A stretch of 52,625 nt of DNA from Alkanindiges illinoisensis (GCF_004377485.1 NZ_SNTY01000017.1:1-52625); one strand, 5' to 3'. Positions 1 to 9,561 are shown, counted from the stretch's first letter. Program-made: numbers and translations. The notes: a model not told the origin generated them from the letters alone.

Positions 1-80
1 TTCCCGAACTCAGAAGTGAAACCACGTTGCGCCAATGGTAGTGTGGCATTCGCCATGTGAGAGTAGGGCATCGCCAGCTC
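1..80 (+). rRNA. rrf: 5S ribosomal RNA, 3' part (partial)
   Basis: The first 80 bases match the 3' two thirds of a bacterial 5S rRNA. The conserved segments CGAACTCAGAAGTGAAAC and ATGGTAGTGTGG are present, as is the closing GAGAGTAGGGCATCGCCAG. The 5' part lies outside the window. A strong terminator follows, so this is the end of an rRNA operon read on the plus strand. Confidence 0.95.
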
Positions 81-89
81 ATTATTCCT

Positions 90-122
90 AAGGGGATCAG
101 TTCAATACTGATCCCCTTTTTT
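90..122 (+). terminator. rRNA operon terminator
   Basis: The stem AGGGGATCAG (91-100) pairs perfectly with CTGATCCCCT (108-117) around a 7-base loop. It runs directly into a T-rich tract. It sits ten bases after the 5S rRNA, where an rRNA operon terminator is expected. Confidence 0.93.
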
Positions 123-228
123 ATTTAGGAACCGTGCCGAAAGCAAACAGCCAGGATTCCTTTGCTGTGCAGTGCAGCAGCGCAAGTGGACATCGCCCTT
201 GTCTTGCGTGGTAGCCTACTCACAACTC

Positions 229-270
229 ATCAAGAAACCCGCATCAGTAAACTGATGCGGGTTTCTTGAT
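229..270 (-). terminator. 20-bp perfect hairpin, terminator of the LysR gene
   Basis: The arms at 229-248 and 251-270 are perfect inverted repeats of 20 bp with a two-base gap. The GC-rich core CCGCATCAG is flanked by AAGAAA/TTTCTT, so either strand could terminate. It lies 28 bases beyond the stop of the minus-strand LysR gene and may also back up the rRNA terminator. Confidence 0.8.
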
Positions 271-297
271 TAAAACTTTAAAGCCTTTAACAACCCG

Positions 298-1212
298 CTA
301 AAGCTGGTTGGCGGCAACCAGAACAGGTAACTCCTCAACCAGATAGTCGATAAATACCCGTACCGCCGGTAATAATCCCCGACGTGACGGATATACCGCG
401 TGAAAGGTTCCCTGTGCCAGCTTCCAGTCAGGTAATACAACTTCCAGTTTGCCTGATTTAACCTGTGGGGCACACATGGTTTCTGGCAAGAGGGCAATGC
501 CCATGCCCTGTTCTGTAAAACAGGTTAGCATTCCAAAATTTGAGCCCATGACAGTAGGCTGAATTTTAATTCGTTTTACTTGAGCATTATGGTCTTCCAG
601 GACCCAGAACTGGTTTACTTCGTCTTCACTCATGCTCAACGTGGTATGTTCAGTTAATTGATCTGGATGTTTAGGACGGCCATGCTGGTTCAAATAGTTG
701 GGTGAGGCAATCAGACGATGATTAATTTGCCCAAAACGCCGGATAATGAATGAGGCATCTTCATCCAACTGGTTTCTGACCCGTAAGGCAACATCAATCC
801 CTTCATTAATGATGTCAACCCGACGGTTGCTGATGATTAACTGAACTTTGATATCTGGGTAACGCTTTAAAAAATTTGGCAGAATTTGTACCATTTCCTG
901 CTCTGCAATACTTACTGGTACGCTAACGCGGACTACACCGCGAGGTTCAGCGCGCAGGTGATTAACCACATCTTCGGCAGCTTGCGCTTCCATGAGCATG
1001 GCTTGCGCGTGACGATATACACTCATACCAACATCAGTCACGGCAAATTGCCTGCTGGTCCGCTGAATCAGACGGACACCTAAATCCTGTTCCAGTTGCT
1101 GCACGCGGCGGCTCAGTTTGGATTTTGGAATATCGGTTGCACGTTCTGTGGCGCTAAAGCCATTATGGTTTACTACCAGTGCAAACCAGTAATAGTCATT
1201 AAGATCAGCCAT
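298..1212 (-). CDS. LysR-family transcriptional regulator
   Basis: This 304-residue protein has the LysR layout. Residues 1-62 form a winged helix-turn-helix (the SKLSRRVQQLEQDLGVRL stretch is the recognition helix region). A linker helix follows, then a periplasmic-binding-protein-like effector domain from about 90 to 295, closest in feel to the CrgA/YafC subgroup. Family members bind DNA as tetramers and respond to small ligands. The target is not evident: the gene is co-directional with, and downstream of, the esterase gene and has its own terminator. There is only a weak AAAGAA-type ribosome site before the ATG. Confidence 0.9.
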   Translation of the reverse strand: MADLNDYYWFALVVNHNGFSATERATDIPKSKLSRRVQQLEQDLGVRLIQRTSRQFAVTDVGMSVYRHAQAMLMEAQAAEDVVNHLRAEPRGVVRVSVPVSIAEQEMVQILPNFLKRYPDIKVQLIISNRRVDIINEGIDVALRVRNQLDEDASFIIRRFGQINHRLIASPNYLNQHGRPKHPDQLTEHTTLSMSEDEVNQFWVLEDHNAQVKRIKIQPTVMGSNFGMLTCFTEQGMGIALLPETMCAPQVKSGKLEVVLPDWKLAQGTFHAVYPSRRGLLPAVRVFIDYLVEELPVLVAANQL

Positions 1213-1322
1213 TCTGTTGTTCTTTAACCAAAAATATCATTATTGAAATTAGTGTAGCGTGAATTAGCAAAGGTTTAAAAAGACTGCATGAATTATTTTT
1301 GGTTATACACGTAAAAATGAAT

Positions 1323-1346
1323 AAAAAAGCCAGCATACGCTGGCTT
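1323..1346 (-). terminator. Rho-independent terminator after the esterase gene
   Basis: Read on the minus strand, AGCCAGC pairs with GCTGGCT around GTAT and is followed by six T. It starts about 20 bases after the esterase stop codon and separates that gene from the LysR gene downstream. Confidence 0.85.
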
Positions 1347-1364
1347 AGATGAATATAGATCTAT

Positions 1365-2273
1365 TTAGGCATGACGCTGCATAAAGTCACGCAATTCAAT
1401 AATAGATTGTTCAGCCATACTCACCCAGGGACTAAACATCTGAAACACATGCCACATGCCGGGATAGATGTTGAGTTCAATATCATTACCGGCAGCATCG
1501 GCCAGTGCCTTAAAGCGATTGGCATCATCCAGCAGGATTTCCTTGCTACCCACTTGTACCAGGGTGGGTGGCAAACCCGACAGGTCGGCAAATAAAGGAG
1601 AAACCAGCGGATGATCGAGCGGATAGTCGCCTACATAATACTGGCTGCCCTGTGCCAGCAACTCCCGGTTAAGCATGGCATCCAGTTTTTTGTTGAGTTG
1701 CATGGATTCACCGCTTAAGGTTAAGTCCAGAAATGGCGACATCAAGATCATGGCAGAAGGTAAAATGATTTTGGCCTCACGTAAGGCAATTACCGTTGCC
1801 AGTGCCAGATTACCACCACAGGAATCACCAGAAATGATGATGTCCTTGGCATCATGGCCTGCCTGAATAAGAGCCATGTAGGCATCCTTAATGGCATTAA
1901 CCGCTGTTGGATAAATATGCTCAGGTGATAATGGATAATCCAGTACATATACGGTAGCGCCAGTTTGTGCCGCAATCTGGCTGGCAAGGGCACGGTGAGT
2001 GTCAAGGCCGCCCAGAAAAAACACACCGCCATGGATATGCAAAACCACTTTCTTGGACAAGCCGTTGGTATATAGCACATGCTGTTCTGCATTACAGTTA
2101 CCCAGTTTAACGGCGGTGATATCAATCTCGGGACGGACAGGAAAACTTTTACTGGCAAGCGCCATACTCTGGCGCAATACAGGCACTGGCAGGTGATATT
2201 GACTTGGAATCTTGCAGGTTAATTTTAAGATTTTTTCAATAGCATAACGTTTAAGGTGTTCGGGTAAAGCCAT
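1365..2273 (-). CDS. Alpha/beta hydrolase, hormone-sensitive-lipase type
   Basis: This is an esterase/lipase of the HSL (bacterial family IV) group, about 302 residues. It shows the oxyanion-hole motif HIHGG near residue 80, the nucleophile elbow GDSCGG near 155, an acidic residue in LLDDANRF and the catalytic histidine in PGMWHVFQ near the C-terminus. Such enzymes hydrolyse short acyl esters in the cytoplasm; the substrate cannot be read from the sequence. A longer reading from a GTG at 2285 exists. I chose the ATG at 2273 because a GGAG site sits six bases upstream of it. A terminator follows, so the gene is probably monocistronic. Confidence 0.88.
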   Translation of the reverse strand: MALPEHLKRYAIEKILKLTCKIPSQYHLPVPVLRQSMALASKSFPVRPEIDITAVKLGNCNAEQHVLYTNGLSKKVVLHIHGGVFFLGGLDTHRALASQIAAQTGATVYVLDYPLSPEHIYPTAVNAIKDAYMALIQAGHDAKDIIISGDSCGGNLALATVIALREAKIILPSAMILMSPFLDLTLSGESMQLNKKLDAMLNRELLAQGSQYYVGDYPLDHPLVSPLFADLSGLPPTLVQVGSKEILLDDANRFKALADAAGNDIELNIYPGMWHVFQMFSPWVSMAEQSIIELRDFMQRHA

Positions 2274-2425
2274 GTCATACTCCACAAGGCAAATCTGGCA
2301 GATAAAATGAGAAAAATATGAAGAAATACTTTACATTGAAAAACTGGATAGTCACATAATCATATTGAAGCAAATTATAAACCGATTATTATAAAGGGCG
2401 ATTTACATACTAAAAGGATGTTGAG

Positions 2426-2866
2426 ATGCGTCGTTTTGTTTTGATGTCACTGATGATGGCAGTAAGCGCGGCAGGCTTTGCTGCTGATCAACTCAATGGT
2501 ACAACTTGGAAAACAATTGACGATAAGACCGGCAAGCCGCGTGCTATTGTCAAGTTTACCGAGCAAAATGGTTCACTGGCTGGGACAGTGCAAAACGTGG
2601 TAGACAAAGATGCAGCCAGAGTGTGTGCCAATTGTACTGGCAGCCTGAAAAATAAGCCTATTGTTGGTATGACCATTGTACATGGCTTAAAGCCTGTTAG
2701 TGGCGTGAGAAACAGCTACGATTATGGTAGCATTCTTGATCCAAAAACTGGCAAAACCTATAAGCTTAAAGGCACTTTGTCTGATGACGGTAAGGTACTT
2801 AACCTGCGCGGCTATTTAGGCGTGTCCCTGCTGGGCCGTAACCAGACATGGCAGCGTGTGGAATAA
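2426..2866 (+). CDS. DUF2147 periplasmic protein
   Basis: This 146-residue protein has a clear Sec signal peptide (MRR, then a hydrophobic stretch, cleavage after AGFAA near residue 20). The rest matches the DUF2147 family: a small beta-rich domain starting with a GTTWKTIDDKTGKP-type segment and ending with the LRGYLGVSLLGRNQTWQR pattern. Two cysteines in CANC could form a disulfide. Function is unknown; members are exported beta-barrel-like small proteins in proteobacteria. A GGATGTTGAG region precedes the ATG. The gene stands alone with its own terminator. Confidence 0.88.
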   Translation: MRRFVLMSLMMAVSAAGFAADQLNGTTWKTIDDKTGKPRAIVKFTEQNGSLAGTVQNVVDKDAARVCANCTGSLKNKPIVGMTIVHGLKPVSGVRNSYDYGSILDPKTGKTYKLKGTLSDDGKVLNLRGYLGVSLLGRNQTWQRVE

Positions 2867-2893
2867 TTATCCCGCTATAAAAGTTGTAAAAAG

Positions 2894-2928
2894 AACCGCT
2901 ATTCCTGTTTAGGTGTAGCGGTTTTTTT
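2894..2928 (+). terminator. Terminator of the DUF2147 gene
   Basis: AACCGCTA (2894-2901) pairs with TAGCGGTT (2916-2923) and is followed by a run of T. It lies between two convergent genes and is best oriented for the plus-strand DUF2147 gene. Confidence 0.88.
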
Positions 2929-2952
2929 ATGGATAAACCTTAAATATTAAAC

Positions 2953-3966
2953 CTAAGAGATTGTCCCGGCATGGCCTTGCTGGCTGCTGCGCCACTGGTG
3001 CGGGGTTTGACCCGTCCATTGCTTGAAGGCACGCTGGAAGGCACTTTGCTCAGAGTAGGCCAGTAACAGGGCAATATCAATCAGGCTGAGTTTGGAATCC
3101 AGCAGATATTGCTTGGCCAGCGTTTCACGCACCTGCGCCAGCCGCTGTTGAAAGCTGTAGTTGCGCTTCACCAGTTGCCGTTGCAGTCCGCGTGCCGATA
3201 GGCTCATACGCTGTGCAATGTCATCAATACAGATGCTGCCCTGCTGCACGGCCTGTGTCATGTACAGTTGCAATTGCTGGTCAAAATCATCATGTTCAGG
3301 CAATTCATGCAATAGGGCTGCGGCATGATTTTCCAGCAGTTTTTGCAGGGTCTGGTCGGCGCGGTTAACCGGAGCTGCCAGTAAGGTAATGGGAAAACCA
3401 ATCCGCGTGCGTGCGGCGTTAAAAGATACCGGGCAGCCAAAATACTGCTCATAGATCCTTGTGTGGGCAGGCTGCGGATTGACAAATTCCACATGGCTAA
3501 GGGTCAGCGCTAATGGCTGAATCAGTTGTTCAGCAATATTTTTAAACAGGGCAATGGCAGTTTCGTCCACCAGCTGCCCCGGTTTGCCAGCATTAATTCC
3601 CCAACTGATTTCTACCAGATTGTCCTTGATGTTAATTTGCAGGTCATTGCAATCATAGGCCAAACGGTGATAGCGCTCAAAACGTTGCAGGGCTTCACCC
3701 AGATTCTGACACGATAAGCCCAGATAACCCATGATCCCAATATGAGCCGGTTCAATCAGGCGGGCAATTTGAAGACCTAACGCTGGTTGCTGGTAGTGTT
3801 CATTGACCTGATGCAGGAGATGCTGCCAGACATTAAACGGAATGCGCTGGGCATCCTGATAGGCCAGACACTCTGCCGGTACAGCTAAGCCTTGTTGCAG
3901 GCAAAAGTGTTGTACCAGCTTGGCCAGACCGCCATTGACCGATTCCTGATTAAATCCAAATGCCAT
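2953..3966 (-). CDS. AraC-family regulator with N-terminal arabinose-binding-like domain
   Basis: This 337-residue protein has an N-terminal ligand-binding domain of the Arabinose_bd/OruR type (about residues 15-205) and a C-terminal AraC double helix-turn-helix (about 235-335). The second helix-turn-helix shows the typical pattern SLIDIALLLAYSEQSAFQRAFKQWTGQTPHQWR. Such regulators act on nearby genes in response to lipids, amino acids or other small molecules. It is divergent from the fatty-acid-hydroxylase-like gene (ATG at 4111), about 145 bases apart, so that gene is the most likely target. This is inference from position only. Confidence 0.9.
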   Translation of the reverse strand: MAFGFNQESVNGGLAKLVQHFCLQQGLAVPAECLAYQDAQRIPFNVWQHLLHQVNEHYQQPALGLQIARLIEPAHIGIMGYLGLSCQNLGEALQRFERYHRLAYDCNDLQINIKDNLVEISWGINAGKPGQLVDETAIALFKNIAEQLIQPLALTLSHVEFVNPQPAHTRIYEQYFGCPVSFNAARTRIGFPITLLAAPVNRADQTLQKLLENHAAALLHELPEHDDFDQQLQLYMTQAVQQGSICIDDIAQRMSLSARGLQRQLVKRNYSFQQRLAQVRETLAKQYLLDSKLSLIDIALLLAYSEQSAFQRAFKQWTGQTPHQWRSSQQGHAGTIS

Positions 3967-4110
3967 GCCGGTTATCCTTTTGCCAAAATCCTTGCCAAAG
4001 CGTCATAACTATTGATGTGTCGTGTTTTGTCAATAAACAAGAGGTTGTCGTCAAGATTTAGCCGAAAAATCGCGGCAAAATCAAGAAAAATTAGACAGGA
4101 TAAACATGCA

Positions 4111-4782
4111 ATGATTCGAGGATTTATTGCCGGTGTGATGATTTCCAACGCCTTTGAATGGGTGGCACACAAATATATTTTGCATGGGGTACACCGTAAG
4201 GGTAAGGCGCGTTTTAGCCCGAGTCCAGCCAGCATGAATAGCCACTGGGCACATCATCGTTTTGTACGCAAGCAACAGTTTGGCGATGACGGCTATGTGG
4301 AAGGCCTGAAAAATGACCGCACCCGGCTGGAACTATTGTCGCTGGTGATTGTGGCCAGTACTACCAGCGCCATGGCGTATCCGTTTTCAAAGGGTATGGC
4401 GTTGTCATTCTGGTATTGTGCCGGCAAGTATTTTTATGTGCATCGCCGCGCGCATCTGGAGCCGGACTGGGCTAAAAAACGGATTCCGTGGCATTATGAC
4501 CACCACATGAATAGCAATCAGGATGCCAACTGGTGTGTTACCCGGCCCTGGTTTGATTACGTAATGGGCACTCGCGTGGCCTCTACCCATGAACTGATGG
4601 AATCCAACCTGCTGGGAATGAATTTGCCTGCGTTTATTGAACAGCCATTGAATGCCTGGGCACGCAGGAACTTGCCCAAGGTATTTGCGCGCTTGGAGCA
4701 AAACCTGACCCTAGAGCAAAAAGCCCAGCAACAGTTACAGCCAGAGATGGTTAGCGATGAAACTGCCTCGCAAGCAGCCTGA
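4111..4782 (+). CDS. Fatty acid hydroxylase / sterol desaturase family membrane protein
   Basis: The protein carries the histidine clusters of the di-iron fatty-acid-hydroxylase family: HKYILH near the N-terminus, SHWAHHRF, YVHRRAH and WHYDHHMN. They are interspersed with hydrophobic segments. It is shorter than classic sterol desaturases and resembles the roughly 210-220 residue family members of Acinetobacter. The reading frame extends upstream to 4012. I prefer the ATG at 4111 (223 residues) because AGGA lies ten bases upstream and the extra 33 residues are basic and unlike the family. The substrate is unknown, probably a lipid or carotenoid-like molecule. The divergent AraC regulator may control it. 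Confidence 0.8.
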   Translation: MIRGFIAGVMISNAFEWVAHKYILHGVHRKGKARFSPSPASMNSHWAHHRFVRKQQFGDDGYVEGLKNDRTRLELLSLVIVASTTSAMAYPFSKGMALSFWYCAGKYFYVHRRAHLEPDWAKKRIPWHYDHHMNSNQDANWCVTRPWFDYVMGTRVASTHELMESNLLGMNLPAFIEQPLNAWARRNLPKVFARLEQNLTLEQKAQQQLQPEMVSDETASQAA

Positions 4783-4947
4783 TAGGCCACGGGCAGCAAA
4801 AAAATCATACCAGTAGTCTGATTTGGCAAAAGCCGGATGCAAATCCTGTTGAAAAATCGACTATTGATACGGTTTTAACATAGTGCAGACGGCAACTTTT
4901 GGTTAAAATTTGCATATTCAAATTTAAGTCGATAAGAGCCTGCGCGT

Positions 4948-6525
4948 ATGACTGCTGCAACCCCTCGTAAAACGCCTCATGTACTGGTGATTCTGGATGG
5001 CATTGGCCACCGTGAAGAAGTCAAGGACAATGCCTATCTTGCAGCCAATACGCCCAATCTGGATGCCATCAAGGCCCGGCATCCGCATGGGCTGATTTCC
5101 GGTTCGGGTGAGGACGTGGGTTTGCCGGAAGGCCAGTTTGGTAATAGCGAAGTCGGCCACATGAATCTGGGCGCCGGGCGCGTGCTGTATCAGGATTCTA
5201 CCAAGATCACCAAGGAAATCCGTGAAGGCCAGTTTTTTGAGCATGCGGTTCTGATTGATGCGGTTGAAAAAGCCAAAGCAACAGGGGGCAGCCTGCACAT
5301 ACTGGGCTTGCTGTCCGATGGCGGTGTACATGCCCATATTGACCATATTGTGGCCATGAGCCAGCTGGCAGCGCGACGCGGGGTCAATGTACTGGTACAT
5401 GCCTTTCTGGATGGCCGGGATACGCCGCCCAAAAGTGCTGAAAAATATATTGCGGATTTTGAACATAAAGTGGCTACAGAAAACGGCACCAATGCTGGTC
5501 AGATTAGAATTGCCAGCCTGATTGGCCGTTATTTTGCCATGGATCGTGATGAGCGCTGGGATCGGGTGGAACAGGCCTATCGTTTGCTCACTGAAGGCGT
5601 GACGGCGCGTCATGCTACTGATGCTCAGGATGGACTGGCACAGGCTTATGCCCAGAATGAAACCGATGAGTTTGTCAAAGCCACTACCGTTGGCGAGCCA
5701 GCTATCATCAAGGATGGTGACAGTATTGTGTTCATGAATTTCCGGGCTGACCGTGCGCGTGAAATTACCCGTGCTTTTGTGGAGGATGATTTTGCTGGTT
5801 TTAACCGCGTGAAGCGGCCACAGCTTGCCAGCTTTGTCATGTTGACCCGTTATGCCAAGACCATTCCTGCGGCTGTTGCCTACTTGCCGGAAGACCTGAA
5901 AAATTCACTGGGTGAATATCTGGCCAGCATTGGCAAAACCCAGTTACGCATTGCCGAAACTGAAAAATATGCGCATGTGACGTTTTTCTTTAGTGGTGGT
6001 CGTGAAGAGCCGTTTGACGGGGAAAAGCGTATCCTGATTAAATCGCCAGATGTGGCCACCTATGACCTCAAGCCAGAAATGAGTGCCTTTGAAGTCACGG
6101 ATGAACTGGTAAACGCCATTAATTCCGGTGAGTTTGATGTACTGGTGGTGAACTATGCCAATGGCGACATGGTTGGCCATACCGGGGTGTTTGGCGCAGC
6201 GGTGAGTGCGGTGGAAGCGCTGGACCAGTGCATTGGCCGTGTGTATGACGCGGTAATGGCGCAGGGCGGCCATATGTTGATTACTGCTGATCATGGCAAC
6301 GTTGAGCAAATGATGGATTATGACAGCGGGCAGGTGCATACCCAGCATACCACTGAATACGTGCCGCTGATTTACGTTGGCCCAACCAGCGCTAGCATTG
6401 AAGCTGGTGGCGTCTTGGCAGATGTGGCACCGACCTTGCTGAACCTAATGCAGGTTCCAGTACCCAGTGACATGAGTGGACGTAATCTGCTGACATTGCA
6501 GCCAGCAGCTCAGGCAGCGGTTTAA
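4948..6525 (+). CDS. gpmI: 2,3-bisphosphoglycerate-independent phosphoglycerate mutase
   Basis: This 525-residue enzyme interconverts 3- and 2-phosphoglycerate in glycolysis and gluconeogenesis. It belongs to the alkaline-phosphatase superfamily and binds two Mn2+. The metal-binding N-terminal DGIGHR motif and the nucleophile serine in [14 protein letters not shown] are present. So are the phosphotransfer-domain [14 protein letters not shown] and the C-terminal metal ligands in [11 protein letters not shown] and [10 protein letters not shown]. Length is normal. The S41 protease gene starts one base after its stop, so the two are translationally coupled. Confidence 0.97.
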   Translation: MTAATPRKTPHVLVILDGIGHREEVKDNAYLAANTPNLDAIKARHPHGLISGSGEDVGLPEGQFGNSEVGHMNLGAGRVLYQDSTKITKEIREGQFFEHAVLIDAVEKAKATGGSLHILGLLSDGGVHAHIDHIVAMSQLAARRGVNVLVHAFLDGRDTPPKSAEKYIADFEHKVATENGTNAGQIRIASLIGRYFAMDRDERWDRVEQAYRLLTEGVTARHATDAQDGLAQAYAQNETDEFVKATTVGEPAIIKDGDSIVFMNFRADRAREITRAFVEDDFAGFNRVKRPQLASFVMLTRYAKTIPAAVAYLPEDLKNSLGEYLASIGKTQLRIAETEKYAHVTFFFSGGREEPFDGEKRILIKSPDVATYDLKPEMSAFEVTDELVNAINSGEFDVLVVNYANGDMVGHTGVFGAAVSAVEALDQCIGRVYDAVMAQGGHMLITADHGNVEQMMDYDSGQVHTQHTTEYVPLIYVGPTSASIEAGGVLADVAPTLLNLMQVPVPSDMSGRNLLTLQPAAQAAV

Positions 6526-6526
6526 C

Positions 6527-7810
6527 ATGAAAAAAACCCGGCTGTCCAGTATCGTGCTGCTGACATACAGTGTGCTTGCTGCTAATACACTGCTGCATGC
6601 AGCGCCTGCTTCTGGTATCACACCGGCAACAACGGTAAACAGTGATGATGCGGAAATGGAGCAGTCGGGTGACTTTGATCAACTCGACGGAATAAGGGAT
6701 GAGGCGCAGGCCGGTTCAGCCAGTGCGCCCACCTATGATGATGTGCCGGTTGATGCCATCCGGCGTTTTGTCAGTATTTATGAAAAAGTCAAAGCCAACT
6801 ATGTTGAACCGGTTGATGACAACGAGCTGTTTGAAAATGCCCTGCATGGCCTGTTGTCCAAACTAGACCCGTATTCGGATTATCTGGATGCCAAAACCTA
6901 CGAGGCTTTACTGGATTTTACCGAAGGAGAAGTGGCACAAACCGGCCTGACCGTGCGTCCGCTCACGGGAGCTGATGCCAACTGGCAAATTGATCAGGTG
7001 GATGCAGGTTCGCCTGCAGCACGTGCGGGTTTGCAGGAAGGCATGTTGCTATACCGCATTGATGGTAAAAGTACCCGTAACCTGAGCCAGCATGATATTG
7101 ACCAGTTATTACGTGGCGCGGTGGGAACCACGGTTGAGCTAAGTGTGGCCGAATCTGGCAAGCACAGTCGCAATGTGCGGGTCATTCGGGCTACGCCGGA
7201 AGACAATGCTGTAAAAGTAATCGAAGAACCCAATGGTATCTTGGTACTTAAAGTGAGTGCCTTTCAGAGCCAGACCGCTAGCCAGATTAATCAGGCAATT
7301 GAAACCTATCAGAAAAAGATACCCCTTAAGGCTGTGCTGCTGGATTTACGTGATAATCCAGGCGGCTTGCTGTCTGCGGCTGTGGAAGTGGCCGACCTGT
7401 TTTTAAATCAGGGCTTAATTGTTTATACCAAGGGACGTGGCGAGCCCGAGCAGCGTTATCAGGCCGTACCGCCAGCACGCTATGCGCAGTTACCTATAGG
7501 CATATTGGTCAACCATTATTCTGCATCAGCAGCGGAAGTATTGGCCGGCGCCTTTCAGGATCACCAGCGTGCCATTGTGATTGGTGAAACCAGTTATGGC
7601 AAAGGCTCGGTACAAAAGCTGTGGCCCATTGCAGATGGCTATGCCATTAAGCTAACTGTTGCACGCTATTACACGCCCAAGGGGCGGCTGATCGAAGGCA
7701 AGGGGATTCAGCCTGATATTTTAATCAAAGACCAGCTCATCACGAACGACGTCGACAATACACTAAATAGCAGTGTGGAATTGCTGCGAAAGCATTACCA
7801 GTTGCCCTGA
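6527..7810 (+). CDS. S41-family C-terminal processing peptidase (CtpA-like)
   Basis: This 427-residue exported protease has a signal peptide of about 25 residues and an N-terminal helical region with the family motif KLDPYSDYL. A PDZ domain lies at roughly 135-215, followed by the S41 catalytic domain. The Ser/Lys dyad is seen in the SASAAE motif (residues 332-337) and in YGKGSVQ with lysine 359. Such enzymes cut periplasmic or cell-wall hydrolase substrates near the C-terminus. The start ATG is one base after the gpmI stop. In many relatives an envC-like amidase activator gene sits between the two; here it is absent. Confidence 0.92.
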   Translation: MKKTRLSSIVLLTYSVLAANTLLHAAPASGITPATTVNSDDAEMEQSGDFDQLDGIRDEAQAGSASAPTYDDVPVDAIRRFVSIYEKVKANYVEPVDDNELFENALHGLLSKLDPYSDYLDAKTYEALLDFTEGEVAQTGLTVRPLTGADANWQIDQVDAGSPAARAGLQEGMLLYRIDGKSTRNLSQHDIDQLLRGAVGTTVELSVAESGKHSRNVRVIRATPEDNAVKVIEEPNGILVLKVSAFQSQTASQINQAIETYQKKIPLKAVLLDLRDNPGGLLSAAVEVADLFLNQGLIVYTKGRGEPEQRYQAVPPARYAQLPIGILVNHYSASAAEVLAGAFQDHQRAIVIGETSYGKGSVQKLWPIADGYAIKLTVARYYTPKGRLIEGKGIQPDILIKDQLITNDVDNTLNSSVELLRKHYQLP

Positions 7811-7883
7811 TTGGGGTTTTCATGCGGGCTAAATGAGTGCGTGATTCAACCTGACAATGAACTTTCTTTTATGACTGAAATAA

Positions 7884-7910
7884 AAAACCAGCATTCGCTG
7901 GTTTTTACTT
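7884..7910. terminator. Terminator of gpmI-ctpA
   Basis: AAAACCAGC (7884-7892) pairs with GCTGGTTTT (7897-7905) around ATTC, followed by further T-rich sequence. A-rich sequence on the other side makes it usable by pilR transcripts as well. Confidence 0.85.
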
Positions 7911-7937
7911 TTTATCAGGAAGCAGATAAGAACTAGA

Positions 7938-8099
7938 TGTTGCAAGGTGTAGCCGCTTTACTTATCTGTTCTACTCGAAGCACAGCTTCTCGTCTTGCAA
8001 GCAGGTAAATGAGACATGTATGTCGCAAGGCGTAGCGGCTTTACTTATCTGCCCACTTCAGGCAGAGCCTTCCGTCTTGCGAACAGACGAAGCAGTGCT
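7938..8099. repeat. Two imperfect tandem copies of an 83-bp intergenic repeat
   Basis: A 31-base block at 7938-7968 recurs at 8021-8051 with 28 of 31 identities. Each copy is followed by a related CGTCTTGC-containing tail (around 7989 and 8073). Each copy therefore starts with GCAAGG and ends with CTTGC, an inverted arrangement. A short palindrome ACGAAGC/GCTTCGT at 8087-8103 closes the region just before the pilR stop. A shortened relative (GCAAGACGAAGTAGCTCTGC) occurs at 32154-32173, so this looks like a dispersed intergenic repeat family of the genome. Confidence 0.7.
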
Positions 8100-8103
8100 T
8101 CGT

Positions 8104-9561
8104 TTATCTGTTCTCATCCTCGTCATCGTTGTCGCTATCCAGCCCGAATTTTTTAAGCCGGTAGCGCAGTGAGCGAAAGGTCATGCCCAGTTTTTTGGCA
8201 GCAACCGTGCGATTCCAGTAGGAACTTTCCAGTGCCTGCAAAATCAGTTGTTTTTCGATGTCTTCCAGATAGGTTTCCAGTCCTTCACTGGGCAGGCCTT
8301 TGCTGTCCAGTTTGTTCTCCGGACGATTTGACGGCACCGCATCCGTTAGACAAGGGGGTTCTGCAACCAGTTGCTGGGTGGATAAAACTGGCGGCTGGCT
8401 ACCACCAAAACCGGGCAATTGCAGTGAATCCGGCTGGATTTCCTGCCCATCACTTAAGGTCAGCGCCCGCTCCAGCACATTATGCAATTCACGCACATTG
8501 CCTGGAAAGCTATATTGCATCAATGCCTGCTGCGCGGCCCTGGATAATACCGGCTGGGCAATACCCCATTCCTGACAGATTTTTTCAATAAAATTAGTGG
8601 CCAGTAGCAAAATATCTGAACCGCGCTCACGCAGTGGCGGCATATTTACTTCAATCACATGAATGCGATAGTACAAATCCTGCCGGAACATACCTTGCTG
8701 TACCAGCTGCTGCAGATTTTTATGCGTTGCACTGAGCAGGCGGATATCTACGCTGATTTCCTGCTGGGTGCCAATGGGGCGAATCTTTTTTTCCTGAATG
8801 GCACGCAGCAGCTTAACCTGCATGGACAGCGGCAGATCGGCCACTTCATCAAGAAATAATGTACCGCCCTGTGCAGACTGAAACAGGCCAACCTTGTCTT
8901 CAGTGGCGCCGGTAAAGCTGCCTTTTTTATGGCCAAAAAATTCACTTTCCATCAGTTCGCTGGGAATGGCACCACAGTTCACTGGAATAAACGGGCCATT
9001 GTTGCGCGGCCCCAGCAGATGAATGAGCCGTGCGGCCACTTCCTTACCCGTACCGGATTCACCACTGATATATACCGGGGCCTGTGAGCGTGCCAGTTTG
9101 TGCAGGGTGGCTTTAAGCTGCTGCATTACGGGTGATTTACCCAGTAGTTTCTGGTCTTCAATGCCCTGAGTAACCAGTTGTTCCTGCGTATTGACTTTAA
9201 GTGCCTGCTCAATCAGGCTTTTGAGCCGGGGCATTTCAATGGGTTTACTGACAAAGTCAAAGGCACCTGCTTTTAGCGCATCAATGGCAATATCCATACT
9301 GCCATAGGCAGTGATTACGGCCACTGGAAGCTGCGGATAATGCTGGCTGATGGTTTGTACCAGTTGCAGGCCACTACCGTCCGGCAGGTTCAGGTCGGTC
9401 AGGCAAACGTCAAACTTGGTCTTTTTCAGCAGTTGATGCGCCTGTTGCAGGCTGTCTGCCACATAGCAGTCGATATTCATGCGCTTGAGCGTCATGCGCA
9501 TCAAAACGCGTAAATCTTCTTCGTCATCAACAATAAGAGCCAGTGGGCGGTTCACGTGCAT
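8104..9561 (-). CDS. pilR: Sigma-54-dependent response regulator PilR
   Basis: This 485-residue NtrC-type activator has a receiver domain (phospho-acceptor Asp56) and a sigma-54 AAA+ domain with Walker A GESGTGKE. The sigma-54 contact loop reads GSFTGA instead of the common GAFTGA. A C-terminal Fis-type helix-turn-helix (NRTVAAKKLGMTFRSLRYRLKK) follows. PilR, phosphorylated by PilS, activates pilin transcription with RNA polymerase-sigma 54. The sensor gene pilS lies immediately upstream on the same strand, 34 bases away, the usual order. The start codon is followed by a typical receiver N-terminus. Confidence 0.93.
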   Translation of the reverse strand: MHVNRPLALIVDDEEDLRVLMRMTLKRMNIDCYVADSLQQAHQLLKKTKFDVCLTDLNLPDGSGLQLVQTISQHYPQLPVAVITAYGSMDIAIDALKAGAFDFVSKPIEMPRLKSLIEQALKVNTQEQLVTQGIEDQKLLGKSPVMQQLKATLHKLARSQAPVYISGESGTGKEVAARLIHLLGPRNNGPFIPVNCGAIPSELMESEFFGHKKGSFTGATEDKVGLFQSAQGGTLFLDEVADLPLSMQVKLLRAIQEKKIRPIGTQQEISVDIRLLSATHKNLQQLVQQGMFRQDLYYRIHVIEVNMPPLRERGSDILLLATNFIEKICQEWGIAQPVLSRAAQQALMQYSFPGNVRELHNVLERALTLSDGQEIQPDSLQLPGFGGSQPPVLSTQQLVAEPPCLTDAVPSNRPENKLDSKGLPSEGLETYLEDIEKQLILQALESSYWNRTVAAKKLGMTFRSLRYRLKKFGLDSDNDDEDENR

